DNA of 64,000 nucleotides from Engelhardtia mirabilis (GTDB lineage Bacteria; Planctomycetota; UBA1135; GCA-002686595): assembly GCF_007748095.1 (NCBI RefSeq), contig NZ_CP036287.1:3038001-3102000 (forward strand). The letters run 5' to 3'. The notes under the pieces are model-generated. The model had not been told where the DNA came from. It saw only the letters and a list, made by a program, of their open reading frames with translations, and searched no databases. Position 1 is the first letter of the stretch; every line of letters begins with the position of its first letter. Position numbers and translations under genes: made by a program. Positions 11,669-20,956 of this stretch are shown piece after piece.

Positions 11669-14191
11669 GTGAACTCGGTGTCGGCCGCGGCCCGGAACGC
11701 TGTGCCGGCCGACAGACGATCGAAGCCCCAGGATCAAGCGATTTCCAGCCAGTCCAGTGACGAGTCCAAGGAACCCGCGAGCCGCCTCCTCGGCGAGCTC
11801 AATCGGATCGTGACCTCATCGAATGCCCCCGAGGGCAGTCGACCGATCGACCTCGAGAGTCTCAACGACGCCGATAGCAAGGTCCTGACCCTGATCGAGG
11901 ATCTGGTCGAGCTGCTCGAGAACCGAGTCGTGCGCGCCGAGGCAGCCGTCGGCGGGTCGGCGACGGCCTGCATGCAGATCGATCGCGACCTGGTCGTCAC
12001 CTACGTCAACCCGGCGACGGTGAAGCTGGTTCACGAGAACCTGGCGGTGTTCCAGGGTCTCTACCCGAACGTCGACTTCGACGACCTGATCGGAACCTGC
12101 ATCGACGTCTTCCACGTCAAGCCGGAGCTCCAGCGAGCCATCCTCGGCAGCGCGGACAACCTGCCCTACGGGGCCGAGATCCAGGCCGGACCGCTCAAGT
12201 TCCTGCTCAACATCTCCGCTCTCATCGACGCCGACGGGGAGTACATCGGCGCCCACCTCGAGTGGCAGGACGTGACCGCCCTGCGCGCCAGCGAGATCGC
12301 GACCGCGCGCCTCGAGAGTGCGGTGGCCGGTTCCGGAACCGCATCGATGCAGATCGATCTGGACCTGGTGATCACCGGTGCGAACCCTGCGACCATCGAG
12401 CTCGTCAGCAACAACCTGTCGACGTTCCAGAAGGCCTTCCCCAGCGCGGACTTCAGCAACCTGATCGGGGTCTGCATCGACGACTTCCACAAGGACCCGT
12501 CACTCCAGCGCCGGATCCTCGGCAATCCCGCGAACCTCCCGCACCAAGCGGAGATCCAGGTCGGCGACCTCCGCTTCGCGCTCAACATCTCTGCGATGTT
12601 CGACAACGAGGGCAACCACATCGGTGCCAACCTCGAGTGGCAGGATGTGACCGAGATGCGTCTCAAGGAGGACGCTGCGGCTCGATTGGAGAGTGCCGTG
12701 CTCGGTTCGTCGACGGCATCGATGCAGGTCGACCGGGACCTGGTGATCACCTCAGCGAACCCGGCCACGATCAAACTCGTCCGCGAGAACGTCGATACGT
12801 TCCGCCGGGTCTTCCCGGGGATCGACTTCAGCAACCTGATCGGGGTCTGCATCGACGTCTTCCACGAAGATCCCGGCCTCCAGCGCCGGATCCTGAGTGA
12901 TCCAGGCAATCTCCCGTACCAGGCCGAGATCCAGATCGGCGAGCTCTTCTTCGCCCTGAACATCTCGGCCATGGTGAACCGGGACGGCGACTACATTGGC
13001 GCCAACCTCGAGTGGACCGAGATCACCGAACGGAAGCTGAACGAGGAACAGCAACGGCTGGCGAACGGCGCCATCGCCGATCTCGTCGACGCGGCCTCGC
13101 GGGGCGACCTCGCCACGCGTGCCGAGACCTCTGCCTTGACCGGGCAGTTCGCGACCCTCGTCCACGGCGTCAACGAGATGCTCGACGCTATCCTGGCGCC
13201 CATCAACGAGGCGAGTGCGGTCCTCGAGGCGGTGGCCGGCAAGGACCTGCGTGCCCGGGTACGCGGCGCGTACGTGGGGGACCACGAGAAGATCAAGCGC
13301 AACCTGAACCTGGCCGTCCAGAACCTCGACGAAGCCCTGGCGCAAGTGGACGCAGGAGCGGTCCAGGTGGGCTCGGCCAGCGATCAGATCTCCCAGGGCA
13401 GCGCGACCCTCGCCGATGGCGCAAGCAGCCAAGCCAGCGCGATCGAGGAGATCTCCGCGTCCCTCGAGCAGATGTCCTCGATGACGTCGCAGAACGCCGA
13501 GAGCGCTCAGCAGGCCAAGACCTTGGCGATCTCCGCCAAGGAGTCGGCCGATCGTGGCGACGAGCAGATGCTGAGGCTGAAGGAGGCCATCGACACGATC
13601 AAGGCCTCGAGCGACGAGACCGCCAAGATCGTCAAGACGATCGACGAGATCTCGTTCCAGACCAACATGCTGGCCCTGAACGCCGCGGTGGAGGCAGCCC
13701 GAGCTGGCGACGCCGGCAAGGGCTTCGCCGTGGTCGCCGAGGAGGTGCGCTCCTTGGCCCAGCGCAGCGCTGAGGCGGCCAAGAACACGGCGTCCTTGAT
13801 CGAGGGCTCGACCCGGAACGTCGAGGGCGGCGTGGTGCTCACCGAAAGCGTCCAGGCGATCCTGGCCGAGATCAACCAGGGGGCGAACCGCGTCACCGAC
13901 TTGATCACCGAGATCGCGGCTGCCTCGAAGGAGCAGTCCGAGGGGATCGGACAGGTCGCCGTCGCGGTCGATCAGATGAACAAGATCACCCAGGACAACG
14001 CCGCCGGTAGCGAGGAGTCCTCGGCCGCAGCTTCGCAGTTGAACGATCAGGTCGCGGATCTGATCCAACTGGTCGGGCAGTTCCAGATGACCCGCCATGG
14101 CGATGGCGCCGAGCCGCCGATGACGATGTCGCCCGACGACGTTCCCGGCGCGGTGCCGTCGGGGCGCCAGAGCGAGGTGTCCTCGTTCTAG
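11669..14191 (+). CDS. Soluble methyl-accepting chemotaxis protein with three tandem PAS domains
   Basis: A cytoplasmic chemoreceptor of about 840 residues with no transmembrane segment. After a disordered N-terminus come three closely similar PAS domains of about 121 residues (nucleotides about 11940-12290, 12310-12655 and 12675-13030). Each has a DLVIT-ANPATI-LV core, a DLIG-CID-FH segment and a final HLEW or NLEW-DVT. Two HAMP-like segments follow, then the signalling coiled coil with the conserved tip around EISFQTNMLALNAA and VVAEEVRSLAQ. It should control a CheA/CheW complex, but no che gene is in the window. The ligand or cofactor is unknown. The frame stays open to a TTG at 11465, but that lies against a hairpin; the GTG at 11669 is preferred, without certainty. 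Confidence 0.9.
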   Translation: MNSVSAAARNAVPADRRSKPQDQAISSQSSDESKEPASRLLGELNRIVTSSNAPEGSRPIDLESLNDADSKVLTLIEDLVELLENRVVRAEAAVGGSATACMQIDRDLVVTYVNPATVKLVHENLAVFQGLYPNVDFDDLIGTCIDVFHVKPELQRAILGSADNLPYGAEIQAGPLKFLLNISALIDADGEYIGAHLEWQDVTALRASEIATARLESAVAGSGTASMQIDLDLVITGANPATIELVSNNLSTFQKAFPSADFSNLIGVCIDDFHKDPSLQRRILGNPANLPHQAEIQVGDLRFALNISAMFDNEGNHIGANLEWQDVTEMRLKEDAAARLESAVLGSSTASMQVDRDLVITSANPATIKLVRENVDTFRRVFPGIDFSNLIGVCIDVFHEDPGLQRRILSDPGNLPYQAEIQIGELFFALNISAMVNRDGDYIGANLEWTEITERKLNEEQQRLANGAIADLVDAASRGDLATRAETSALTGQFATLVHGVNEMLDAILAPINEASAVLEAVAGKDLRARVRGAYVGDHEKIKRNLNLAVQNLDEALAQVDAGAVQVGSASDQISQGSATLADGASSQASAIEEISASLEQMSSMTSQNAESAQQAKTLAISAKESADRGDEQMLRLKEAIDTIKASSDETAKIVKTIDEISFQTNMLALNAAVEAARAGDAGKGFAVVAEEVRSLAQRSAEAAKNTASLIEGSTRNVEGGVVLTESVQAILAEINQGANRVTDLITEIAAASKEQSEGIGQVAVAVDQMNKITQDNAAGSEESSAAASQLNDQVADLIQLVGQFQMTRHGDGAEPPMTMSPDDVPGAVPSGRQSEVSSF

Positions 14192-14284
14192 ACAGGCTGA
14201 ACCGTATCACCGGCGACGGTTCCTGGCCCCGGGGGGGAGCCAGGCTCGCTGACCGCCGGCGACTAGACTGAGCAGTTCCTGGCA

Positions 14285-14312
14285 AGGACCCGCGGCCGGC
14301 GCCGCGGGTCCT
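14285..14312. terminator. Bidirectional hairpin terminator
   Basis: A perfect 12-bp stem (14285-14296 with 14301-14312) and 4-base loop, placed between the convergent chemoreceptor gene and the FG-GAP gene. It can serve both strands. Confidence 0.7.
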
Positions 14313-14466
14313 CGCTCGTTCGGGCCGATCGCGCGACGGCTGTCAGCCCCCATGGCGATCGGCTCGGGTAGTGCTGCGGTGAGTCGGGTGCGCCGACTCT
14401 GAGGTTGCCGGAGGAAGCGCCGCGCGACCGATGCTTGGCCGGTTGGGCGAGGCGGCGCCTTCTGAT

Positions 14467-17223
14467 TCACGGCAGTAGCAAGAGTCCCACGGGGTTGCTG
14501 ACGAAGGAGACCACCGCACCCGCCGGAGCGGCCGGATCGAGCAGACCGAAGGCGTGGTCGAGCGCCAGGCCCGCGAGGGCGGGGTCCGTCGCCGCAGGCA
14601 GGGCGATTGCGGCCGTGGCCCGGCCGTACTGGTCGAGTTGGCCCAGGGTGTTCGACAGCACCGCGCCGTTGGCGGCCGTCAGGGTGAAGAGGGTGTAGGC
14701 GTCGAGGTTCAGGGGCCAGAGGGCGCCCCCCAGGCTCGTGCCCGGGCTTACGCCGCTGGCCGAGCCCCCCACGAAGAAGGTGGCGAACTGGCTCTGCGCG
14801 CCGGCACGCAGGTCGAGCTGCTGGCTGCCTCCGGATGAGAGCGACAGCCAGACCAGGTCGGCGGTCAGCGGCGCCAAGAGATTGCGGAACAGGACCACCG
14901 ACGAGCCGCCTGTGGTGGCCAACAGATCCGCGTCCCCGTCGTTGTCGACGTCCTCGGCGACCAGGGCCCGGGCGAGCCCAGCCGACGTTTCGACCCGCAC
15001 TGCCGAGGCGAATGCCCCCGAGCCATCGGTGTTCTCGAACCAGAGGAAACTCTGGTCGGTCCCGGCCTCGCTCGAGGCCGCGAACAGATCGAGGTCGCCA
15101 TCGCCGTCGAAATCCGCCGCCGCGACGTCGAAGATCGCGGTCGACGTGCTGCTACCCGGATCGACGGTCACCACCGGACCGAAGCTGCCCAGGCCGTCCA
15201 AGTTCTCGATCCAGACCACTGCGGCGTCGCTGATCGATCCCGGGCTGTACTCGCCGGCGGCGATGTCCAGGTCCCCGTCGCCGTCCAGGTCGGCGAGGTC
15301 GAAACGTGCGCCCGGCAGGAGTAGGTCCGTGACGAGTTGACTCGATCCGAAGGCTCCCGCGCCGTCCACGTTCTCGAACCAGGTCAGGCTGTCGCCGAAC
15401 GCCACCGCGGTCGCGACGACCAGGTCGGCGTCCCCGTCCCCGTCGATGTCCGCGGTCCTGATCTGCTGGGGTGACTCGATCGACCCGCCGATCTGCTGGC
15501 CCGCACCGAAGCCGAAGCCCGAGATGTTCGGGTACCAGACGACGCGATCCTGGGTCTGCTCGGCGATGACCAGGTCCTGGTCGCCGTCACCGTCGAGGTC
15601 CGCCGTGGCGGCGGCACTGGGGGATCCGGTGACCAGGGTCAGGATCGTCGGCGCACCGAAGACTCCATTGCCGTTGTTCGGGTGTAGCCGGACCAAGCCG
15701 TCGCCGGTCGAGACCGAGAGCAGGTCGACCGTCCCACCGAGATCCAGCTTGGCGGCCACCAGGCTCACCGGTCCGTCGACCCCGCTCGCCACGTTCCAGG
15801 CCGGCCCGAAGTTCCCGAGACCGTCGGTGTTCTCGTACCAGACGATGCGGTCGTCGAAGCGGGCGGCGACGGCCAGATCCAGGTCTCCGTCGGCGTCCAG
15901 GTCGACGGCGACGGGCGACGTCACCCCGCTCTGGTCCAGGTCGAGCTCCACAGCGGCGAAGAGGGGCGCGGGCTGGGAGGGAACGGGGGCGAACGAGGCC
16001 TCGAGGATCAGCTGCGCCCGGGGCGGGCCGTTGTGGGTCAGGACGCCGCCTGCGTCGACGAACTGGGCCTGGACGAAGCGCAGTCTGGCTTTCGCGCCGG
16101 CCGGCAGGGTGGCCGCGGGCAGGGCCGCGACGGTCTTGCCGTTGGGCAGGAGCAGCGCGGACGTGGCGAGTTCGCTCGGGCCGAGGCTCCAGGGCAGGTC
16201 GGTGGCGTCCGCATCGAGCTGCACCAGTAGGTCCGGCGAGGCGTAGACGTGTACGGCCTCGAGCGGCTCGCCCGTCAACTGCACCGTCTGCGGATGGCCC
16301 GCGAAGCCCACGCTGTTCGATGAGAGCACCCGCGCCGAGCTGGCGTGCTCCGTGTAGGGCCCCTGCACCGCCTGCCCATTCGCCGTCCCGGCGCACTGGT
16401 GGAAACCCGCGCTCAGGAGACCGCCGAAGCCGCCCACGGCGGAGCCGCCCTGGGCCACGATTGCCTCGGTCGAACCGTCGCCCGCGCCGCCGACGATCTC
16501 GCTATCGGTCAGGACTAGAGCGCAGAATTCCGTGGCCACGATGGCGCGCGCACCGAAGAGCCAGTCGCAACCCCCTGCGAAGCAGTTGCAACACAGCGCG
16601 CCACCGTCGCCGCCCGCAGCCGTGGCCGAGGAGAGCAAGATCGAGGAGCGGGTCAGCGCCATGGCTTGCAGCCCGTCCGCGCCGCCGTCGCAGTGGTCGC
16701 CGCCGTCTTCGCCGTTCATTCCCGTCACCGTCGTCGTCGCGAGCACGATCGCGTCGCAGTCGGAGGCGACCAGAGTCGCCGAGGTCGGAGTGCCGCCGGC
16801 GGCGCCGGGCAGGATCGTGCAATCCTGGAACAGGACCACTCCAGCGTCGTTCGTCAGTTGCACCGACGGAGTCAGAGCGCTCGTCACGTTCTCGAGGCGC
16901 AGCCCGATCCCGACGAAGACGTCGCTCGCCTGGAGGTCGCGCACGAGCAAGCGCGATAGGGCGACGTCGCCTGCGGCTCCCGGGTAGGGTGCGAGGACGA
17001 GCGACTTGGCCACGACCAGCGAGTCACCTTCGAAGGCGCCCGGCCCGATCAGGACCACGTCGCCCGGTTGGGCGGCGTCGATGGCGGCCTGGGGACTCGA
17101 GAAGTCCGGTGCCAGGGCTGCGTCGCTGCTGACGACCAGCACGTCCGTGGGGGACGCTTCGGCGGTCGAGGGGTGGGTGACGGCGAGGAGAACCAGTCCG
17201 AGCGCGATGGGGGAGAGCTGCAT
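14467..17223 (-). CDS. Secreted FG-GAP/VCBS repeat protein
   Basis: This 918-residue exported protein starts with a signal peptide (MQLSPIALGLVLLAV, cleavage near AEA-SP). Residues about 30-250 look like a parallel beta-helix (AIDAAQPGDVVLIGPGAFEG). A middle part precedes six FG-GAP/VCBS-type repeats with calcium-binding DxDxDGDxD loops and WYEN or WFEN strands (about residues 460-800), predicting a beta-propeller. The last 110 residues are the recurring C-terminal module seen in three genes here (LDAYTLFTL, GLALDHAFGL). It is likely a cell-surface or extracellular binding protein. It begins 77 bases after the sulfatase stop on the same strand, so the two may be co-transcribed. The start was chosen at the signal peptide; the frame is open further upstream only by chance. 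Confidence 0.88.
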   Translation of the reverse strand: MQLSPIALGLVLLAVTHPSTAEASPTDVLVVSSDAALAPDFSSPQAAIDAAQPGDVVLIGPGAFEGDSLVVAKSLVLAPYPGAAGDVALSRLLVRDLQASDVFVGIGLRLENVTSALTPSVQLTNDAGVVLFQDCTILPGAAGGTPTSATLVASDCDAIVLATTTVTGMNGEDGGDHCDGGADGLQAMALTRSSILLSSATAAGGDGGALCCNCFAGGCDWLFGARAIVATEFCALVLTDSEIVGGAGDGSTEAIVAQGGSAVGGFGGLLSAGFHQCAGTANGQAVQGPYTEHASSARVLSSNSVGFAGHPQTVQLTGEPLEAVHVYASPDLLVQLDADATDLPWSLGPSELATSALLLPNGKTVAALPAATLPAGAKARLRFVQAQFVDAGGVLTHNGPPRAQLILEASFAPVPSQPAPLFAAVELDLDQSGVTSPVAVDLDADGDLDLAVAARFDDRIVWYENTDGLGNFGPAWNVASGVDGPVSLVAAKLDLGGTVDLLSVSTGDGLVRLHPNNGNGVFGAPTILTLVTGSPSAAATADLDGDGDQDLVIAEQTQDRVVWYPNISGFGFGAGQQIGGSIESPQQIRTADIDGDGDADLVVATAVAFGDSLTWFENVDGAGAFGSSQLVTDLLLPGARFDLADLDGDGDLDIAAGEYSPGSISDAAVVWIENLDGLGSFGPVVTVDPGSSTSTAIFDVAAADFDGDGDLDLFAASSEAGTDQSFLWFENTDGSGAFASAVRVETSAGLARALVAEDVDNDGDADLLATTGGSSVVLFRNLLAPLTADLVWLSLSSGGSQQLDLRAGAQSQFATFFVGGSASGVSPGTSLGGALWPLNLDAYTLFTLTAANGAVLSNTLGQLDQYGRATAAIALPAATDPALAGLALDHAFGLLDPAAPAGAVVSFVSNPVGLLLLP

Positions 17224-17300
17224 GGGTGGGCAAGGTCGACGTCGTGAAAGGGCTCGGCCAATCCTGCGTCGGGCGAGCAAGCAGGGTCGATCGGACCTCG

Positions 17301-18884
17301 CTAACTCTCCCCGACTGCGACGCGCATCTGCGCCAGCCGTGCCTCGAGTTCCGCGCGCCGCCCGGCGTAGGCGGGGTCCGCGTGGACGCTGTGCAGCTCG
17401 TGGGGGTCGGCCTCCAGATCGAACAGCTCCACGGCCGCTTCGGACTCGCCCTCGACCCCGGGGTAGACGATCCACTTGTAGCGCTCGGTCCGAACCCCGA
17501 AGTGGGGCGCCACGTTGTGGGTACCCCACTCGTAGTAGTGGTAGTAGATCGCCTCGCGCCACCCCGCGGGCTCGCGGCCGGCGACCAGGGGCACGAGGCT
17601 CCGGCCTTGGTTGAGGGTCGGAGCCGGAGTCCCGGCGAGCTCGCAGAGGGTCGCCGCCAGGTCGATGTTCTGGACGAGAGCGCCTTCCCGTCGACCCGCT
17701 TCGATCACGCCCGGCCAACGCATCACGAGGGGCAGGCGCAGGCTCTCCTCGTACATCCAGCGCTTGTCGTACCAGCCGTGCTCGCCCAGGTAGAAGCCCT
17801 GGTCGGAGGCGTAGACGATCAAGGTGTTCTCGGCCAGGCCCAACTCGTCCAACTCCGCGAGCAGCCGCCCGACGTTGCGGTCGACCCCAGCCACCGAACG
17901 CAGGTAGTTCTTGATGTAGCGCTGGTAGTTCCAACGCACCCGCTCGTCGCCCTCGGGGGGATCCGCCAGGAACGCATCGTTGCGCGGCCCGAAGTGGGCG
18001 TCCCAGGCGGCGCGCTCGTCGTCGCTCATGCGGTCGAGCAGAGCCTGGGCCCAGCGATCGGGACCCGTCAGCTCGACACCCGCTGGAATCGGCAGCTTCA
18101 GATCGTGGGCCGGCCAGAGGTGGTTCGCGATCGTCATCTCCTGTTCGGCGGCGGCCGGCGCGCGCCCGGACCAGTCGTCGAACAGCGTCGCGGGCTCGGG
18201 CAGGTCCTCGTCGGCCCACAGGGAGAGCTCCTGGGGCCCGGGCATCCAGGTGCGGTGGGGCGCCTTGTGGTGCACGTGCAGCAGGAACGGCGCATCCGGA
18301 TCGCGCTCCTCGCGCAGCCACTCGACCGCCATGTCGGTGACCACGTCGCTGACGTAACCGGACACGGTGAACTTCCCGTCGGGTCCGATGAAGTCCGGCG
18401 AGTAATAATTCCCCTGCCCCGGCAGGATCGCCCAGTCATCGAAGCCCTGGGGATCGCTGCCCAGGTGCCACTTGCCGTAGAGGGCCGTCTGGTAGCCGGC
18501 GTCGTGGAGCCGGCGCGGGAAGGTGTCGAGGCTCGGGTCGAAGGAGTTGCCGTTCTGGCGGAAGCCGTGCACGTGGCTGTAGGCGCCGGTCAGGAACGCC
18601 GCGCGACTCGGCCCGCAGAGGGAGTTCTCGCAGAAGGCGTTCTCGAACAGGAGGCCCTCGGCGGCCAGTCGATCGAGGTTCGGCGTGTAGGCGCGCTCCG
18701 AGCCGTAGGCGCCGAAGCCTTCGATCGCGTGGTCGTCGGCCAGGATGAAGACGATGTTGGGGCGCGACGTGAGGCCTCGCGCTTCACGCCTTTCGGAGTG
18801 ATCGGCGGCGTCCGGCGCAGAGCACCCCACCAGGGCGAAGAAGAGGACAGCGGCAACTCGTCGGGCGGGGGCGCAGCGGTGCAT
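17301..18884 (-). CDS. Sulfatase lipoprotein (formylglycine-dependent)
   Basis: This 527-residue type I sulfatase hydrolyses sulfate esters, presumably on sulfated polysaccharides. It is exported as a lipoprotein: hydrophobic AAVLFFALVG then C21 (lipobox LVGC). D50 and D51 bind the metal, and C90 in C-G-P-S-R with FLTG following is the residue converted to formylglycine. GKWHLG and SDQGFYLGEHGWYDK supply other active-site residues. The C-terminal TERYKWI and ELFDLEADPHE segments are typical of the family. No maturase gene (FGE or anSME) is in the window. A 12-bp inverted repeat sits 22 bases upstream of the ATG. Confidence 0.96.
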   Translation of the reverse strand: MHRCAPARRVAAVLFFALVGCSAPDAADHSERREARGLTSRPNIVFILADDHAIEGFGAYGSERAYTPNLDRLAAEGLLFENAFCENSLCGPSRAAFLTGAYSHVHGFRQNGNSFDPSLDTFPRRLHDAGYQTALYGKWHLGSDPQGFDDWAILPGQGNYYSPDFIGPDGKFTVSGYVSDVVTDMAVEWLREERDPDAPFLLHVHHKAPHRTWMPGPQELSLWADEDLPEPATLFDDWSGRAPAAAEQEMTIANHLWPAHDLKLPIPAGVELTGPDRWAQALLDRMSDDERAAWDAHFGPRNDAFLADPPEGDERVRWNYQRYIKNYLRSVAGVDRNVGRLLAELDELGLAENTLIVYASDQGFYLGEHGWYDKRWMYEESLRLPLVMRWPGVIEAGRREGALVQNIDLAATLCELAGTPAPTLNQGRSLVPLVAGREPAGWREAIYYHYYEWGTHNVAPHFGVRTERYKWIVYPGVEGESEAAVELFDLEADPHELHSVHADPAYAGRRAELEARLAQMRVAVGES

Positions 18885-18906
18885 GGTCGGATGGGGGGCT
18901 GATTCC

Positions 18907-18947
18907 GCGGGGCGACTGCGGCCGACACCGACTCACAGTCGCCCCGC
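18907..18947 (-). promoter_or_regulatory. 12-bp inverted repeat in the sulfatase leader
   Basis: GCGGGGCGACTG (18907-18918) is perfectly repeated in inverse at 18936-18947 with a 17-base spacer. It lies 22 bases before the sulfatase start and 127 bases after the stop of the gene upstream. It could terminate that upstream gene, attenuate the sulfatase transcript, or be an operator. The sequence alone does not decide. Confidence 0.5.
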
Positions 18948-19074
18948 AGTCTAGGGCCCCAGGTCCCGAACTCCGTGGCACCGGCCCCGCGCAGGTCGCC
19001 GCTGCCTGCCCTGCGCCTGCTTCCCCGATTCGCAGCGAGCACCCGGGTTCGGCGCGTGCTGCTGCTCGGGGCGA

Positions 19075-20733
19075 TCAGGGGACGAGCGTGAGGGGCGTCG
19101 CCTGGCTCGCGGAGGTGAGCGCCAGGCCCAGCCCCGCGTCGATCGTCACGAAGGCGTGGTGCAGCGTCAGACCAGCCAGGACGGGGTCGAGCGGTCCTTG
19201 GAGGTCTAGAGCCGCCAGGGCCCGACCGTCACCGTCCAGGACGCCGAAGGTCGACTCCAACGGCGGGAGGTTGGGCGCGGAGAGGGTCGCCAGGGTCCAA
19301 GCGTCGAGGACCAGGGGAATCAGGACACCGCCGAAGGGAATGCCGGGTGCGGTGCCGCTGACCGAACCCAGGACGAGGTACAGCTCGCCCGCGTGGTCCG
19401 GCCCGGCGTCGAGCAAGAGGTCCTGCCGGCCAGCGCCGGACGGGGCCGCAGAGGCGTTGATGAACGAGATCGAGCGGGCCCACGGAACGCCGAGCATGTC
19501 GGGGCAGCCGACACCCGCGAAGGACCACAGGGACCCCGAGCCGGCGCTGACTTCGAGCGAATCGTCCAGGTAGGCACCGACCGCGACGGTGTCGCCGGAG
19601 ACAGCGACGTTCGAGCCGAACTCGGTGGTGTTCGACGGCGGCCAGCTCGGCGTCAGGACCCCGGCCGGTTCGAAGCCCGTGACGCCGTCTTGATAGAGGT
19701 AGACCTTGCCGTGCGCCCCGCCCTGTGCGGCCAGTGCCAGGGAACTACCGACGGCCAGGCGTCCCTCGTCGAGATCGATCGACTCGCCCCACGCTTCCGA
19801 CGGGGTCCCGAAGGGTTGAGGGACCTGCTGCAGCAGGTTGTAGGAGCCGCCCGATCCGATCGGCGCGAGCACGTCGACCCGGGCCCCGCAACCGGGGTCC
19901 GGCGCGCCCGCGGCGACCTGGAGCGAGACAGCGATCAGCTCGCCGTCGAAGGCCAGATCCACCAGGTCCGTGTCGGGCGTGCAGAGGCTCAGCAGCACCT
20001 GCTCGGAGAGGAACCAGTCCCCATTGGTGTTGCGGTCGTAGATGAAGACGAGGTTCTCGTTCGACGTCACGACGCAGCGCTCGCCGCGAATGTCGACGTT
20101 GTCGCCGTGGACCTTCGGCGGCTGTCCGAACGCGCCGAACTGACCTTCGAGGGACCAGGTACCACTCTGACGCCCGTAGATCCGGGCGTAGCCGACGCCA
20201 CTCGGGTTGAAGGGGAAGCCGGCCACGAAGTGATCGCCGTCGGCGGCCAGGTCCCGCACGAGCGCCGCCGCGGCGGGCACGGCCGCGGTCACGATCCGCT
20301 CCTCGAAGGTGAACTCGTCGCCGACGCGGTCGAAGACGTAGATCGCGTCGGGGGCGACGAGGCTGCCGCCCTGCAGGTTGCCGACCCCGACCGTGACCAG
20401 GAAGTCGTCCGCGATCGCGACCCGGCGGCCGAAGCCCTGGACGGTTTCGGTGGGCGGCGCGGTCAGCTCCTGGCTGAACTGCCACTGGCCCTGACCGTCG
20501 CGCAGGTACACGAACAGGCTTCCGGTGGAAGTCGCCCCGGGATGCGCCTTGCGGTGGGCCGAGAAGACGGCCACGTCCCCGTGAACGGCTATGGCGCGGC
20601 CGAACTCGTCCCCGGTCGAACCGCCGAAGTCGGTCACGTGCTGGAGGGGGCATTGGGCGGCGGCGACGCTGGAGGTCGCCAGGGCCGCGAGGAGCAGCGA
20701 GCCGTGGCGCAGTAGAAGTGAGATGGGTTGCAT
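19075..20733 (-). CDS. Secreted beta-propeller-like protein with planctomycetal C-terminal module
   Basis: This 552-residue exported protein begins with a clear signal peptide (SLLLAALATSSVAAAQC, cleavage after AAA). Residues about 30-430 contain repeated DGDVAVFSAH, ADDFLVTVGV and SGDTVAVGAY type blades, an FG-GAP-like propeller without strong calcium motifs. Residues about 440-552 form the shared C-terminal module (ELYLVLGSVSGTAPGI, then LVLDAWTLATL and LTLHHAFVTID). It is a clear paralogue of the gene at 26933-28597. The function is unknown; surface display or secretion is inferred. The start was set at the signal peptide, 19 codons inside the longest frame. Confidence 0.8.
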   Translation of the reverse strand: MQPISLLLRHGSLLLAALATSSVAAAQCPLQHVTDFGGSTGDEFGRAIAVHGDVAVFSAHRKAHPGATSTGSLFVYLRDGQGQWQFSQELTAPPTETVQGFGRRVAIADDFLVTVGVGNLQGGSLVAPDAIYVFDRVGDEFTFEERIVTAAVPAAAALVRDLAADGDHFVAGFPFNPSGVGYARIYGRQSGTWSLEGQFGAFGQPPKVHGDNVDIRGERCVVTSNENLVFIYDRNTNGDWFLSEQVLLSLCTPDTDLVDLAFDGELIAVSLQVAAGAPDPGCGARVDVLAPIGSGGSYNLLQQVPQPFGTPSEAWGESIDLDEGRLAVGSSLALAAQGGAHGKVYLYQDGVTGFEPAGVLTPSWPPSNTTEFGSNVAVSGDTVAVGAYLDDSLEVSAGSGSLWSFAGVGCPDMLGVPWARSISFINASAAPSGAGRQDLLLDAGPDHAGELYLVLGSVSGTAPGIPFGGVLIPLVLDAWTLATLSAPNLPPLESTFGVLDGDGRALAALDLQGPLDPVLAGLTLHHAFVTIDAGLGLALTSASQATPLTLVP

Positions 20734-20956
20734 GGAGTCGTTGGACCGGAACGGGCCGGGCTGCAAGGGGTTGGCGGGAAGAGGAGGCAAGCCGGCCGTG
20801 CGCTCGAGCCGCCGACTGCCAAACTACCCTGGTCGGTGGGGACCCGCCGTTACCGCCCAGAGAGTCGAAAGGGTCGCTGGCCTGGCCCGGAGGCGGTGGG
20901 GCAGGCCCAGGGGCTATAGTCGCTGCCCTGCCCCGGCGCCGCGCCGACGCCCCCAC

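Noticed and set aside
12752..14098. Long open frame antisense to the chemoreceptor gene
   Set aside because: Same artefact of GC-rich codon bias; the plus-strand frame has an unmistakable chemoreceptor tip and PAS repeats.
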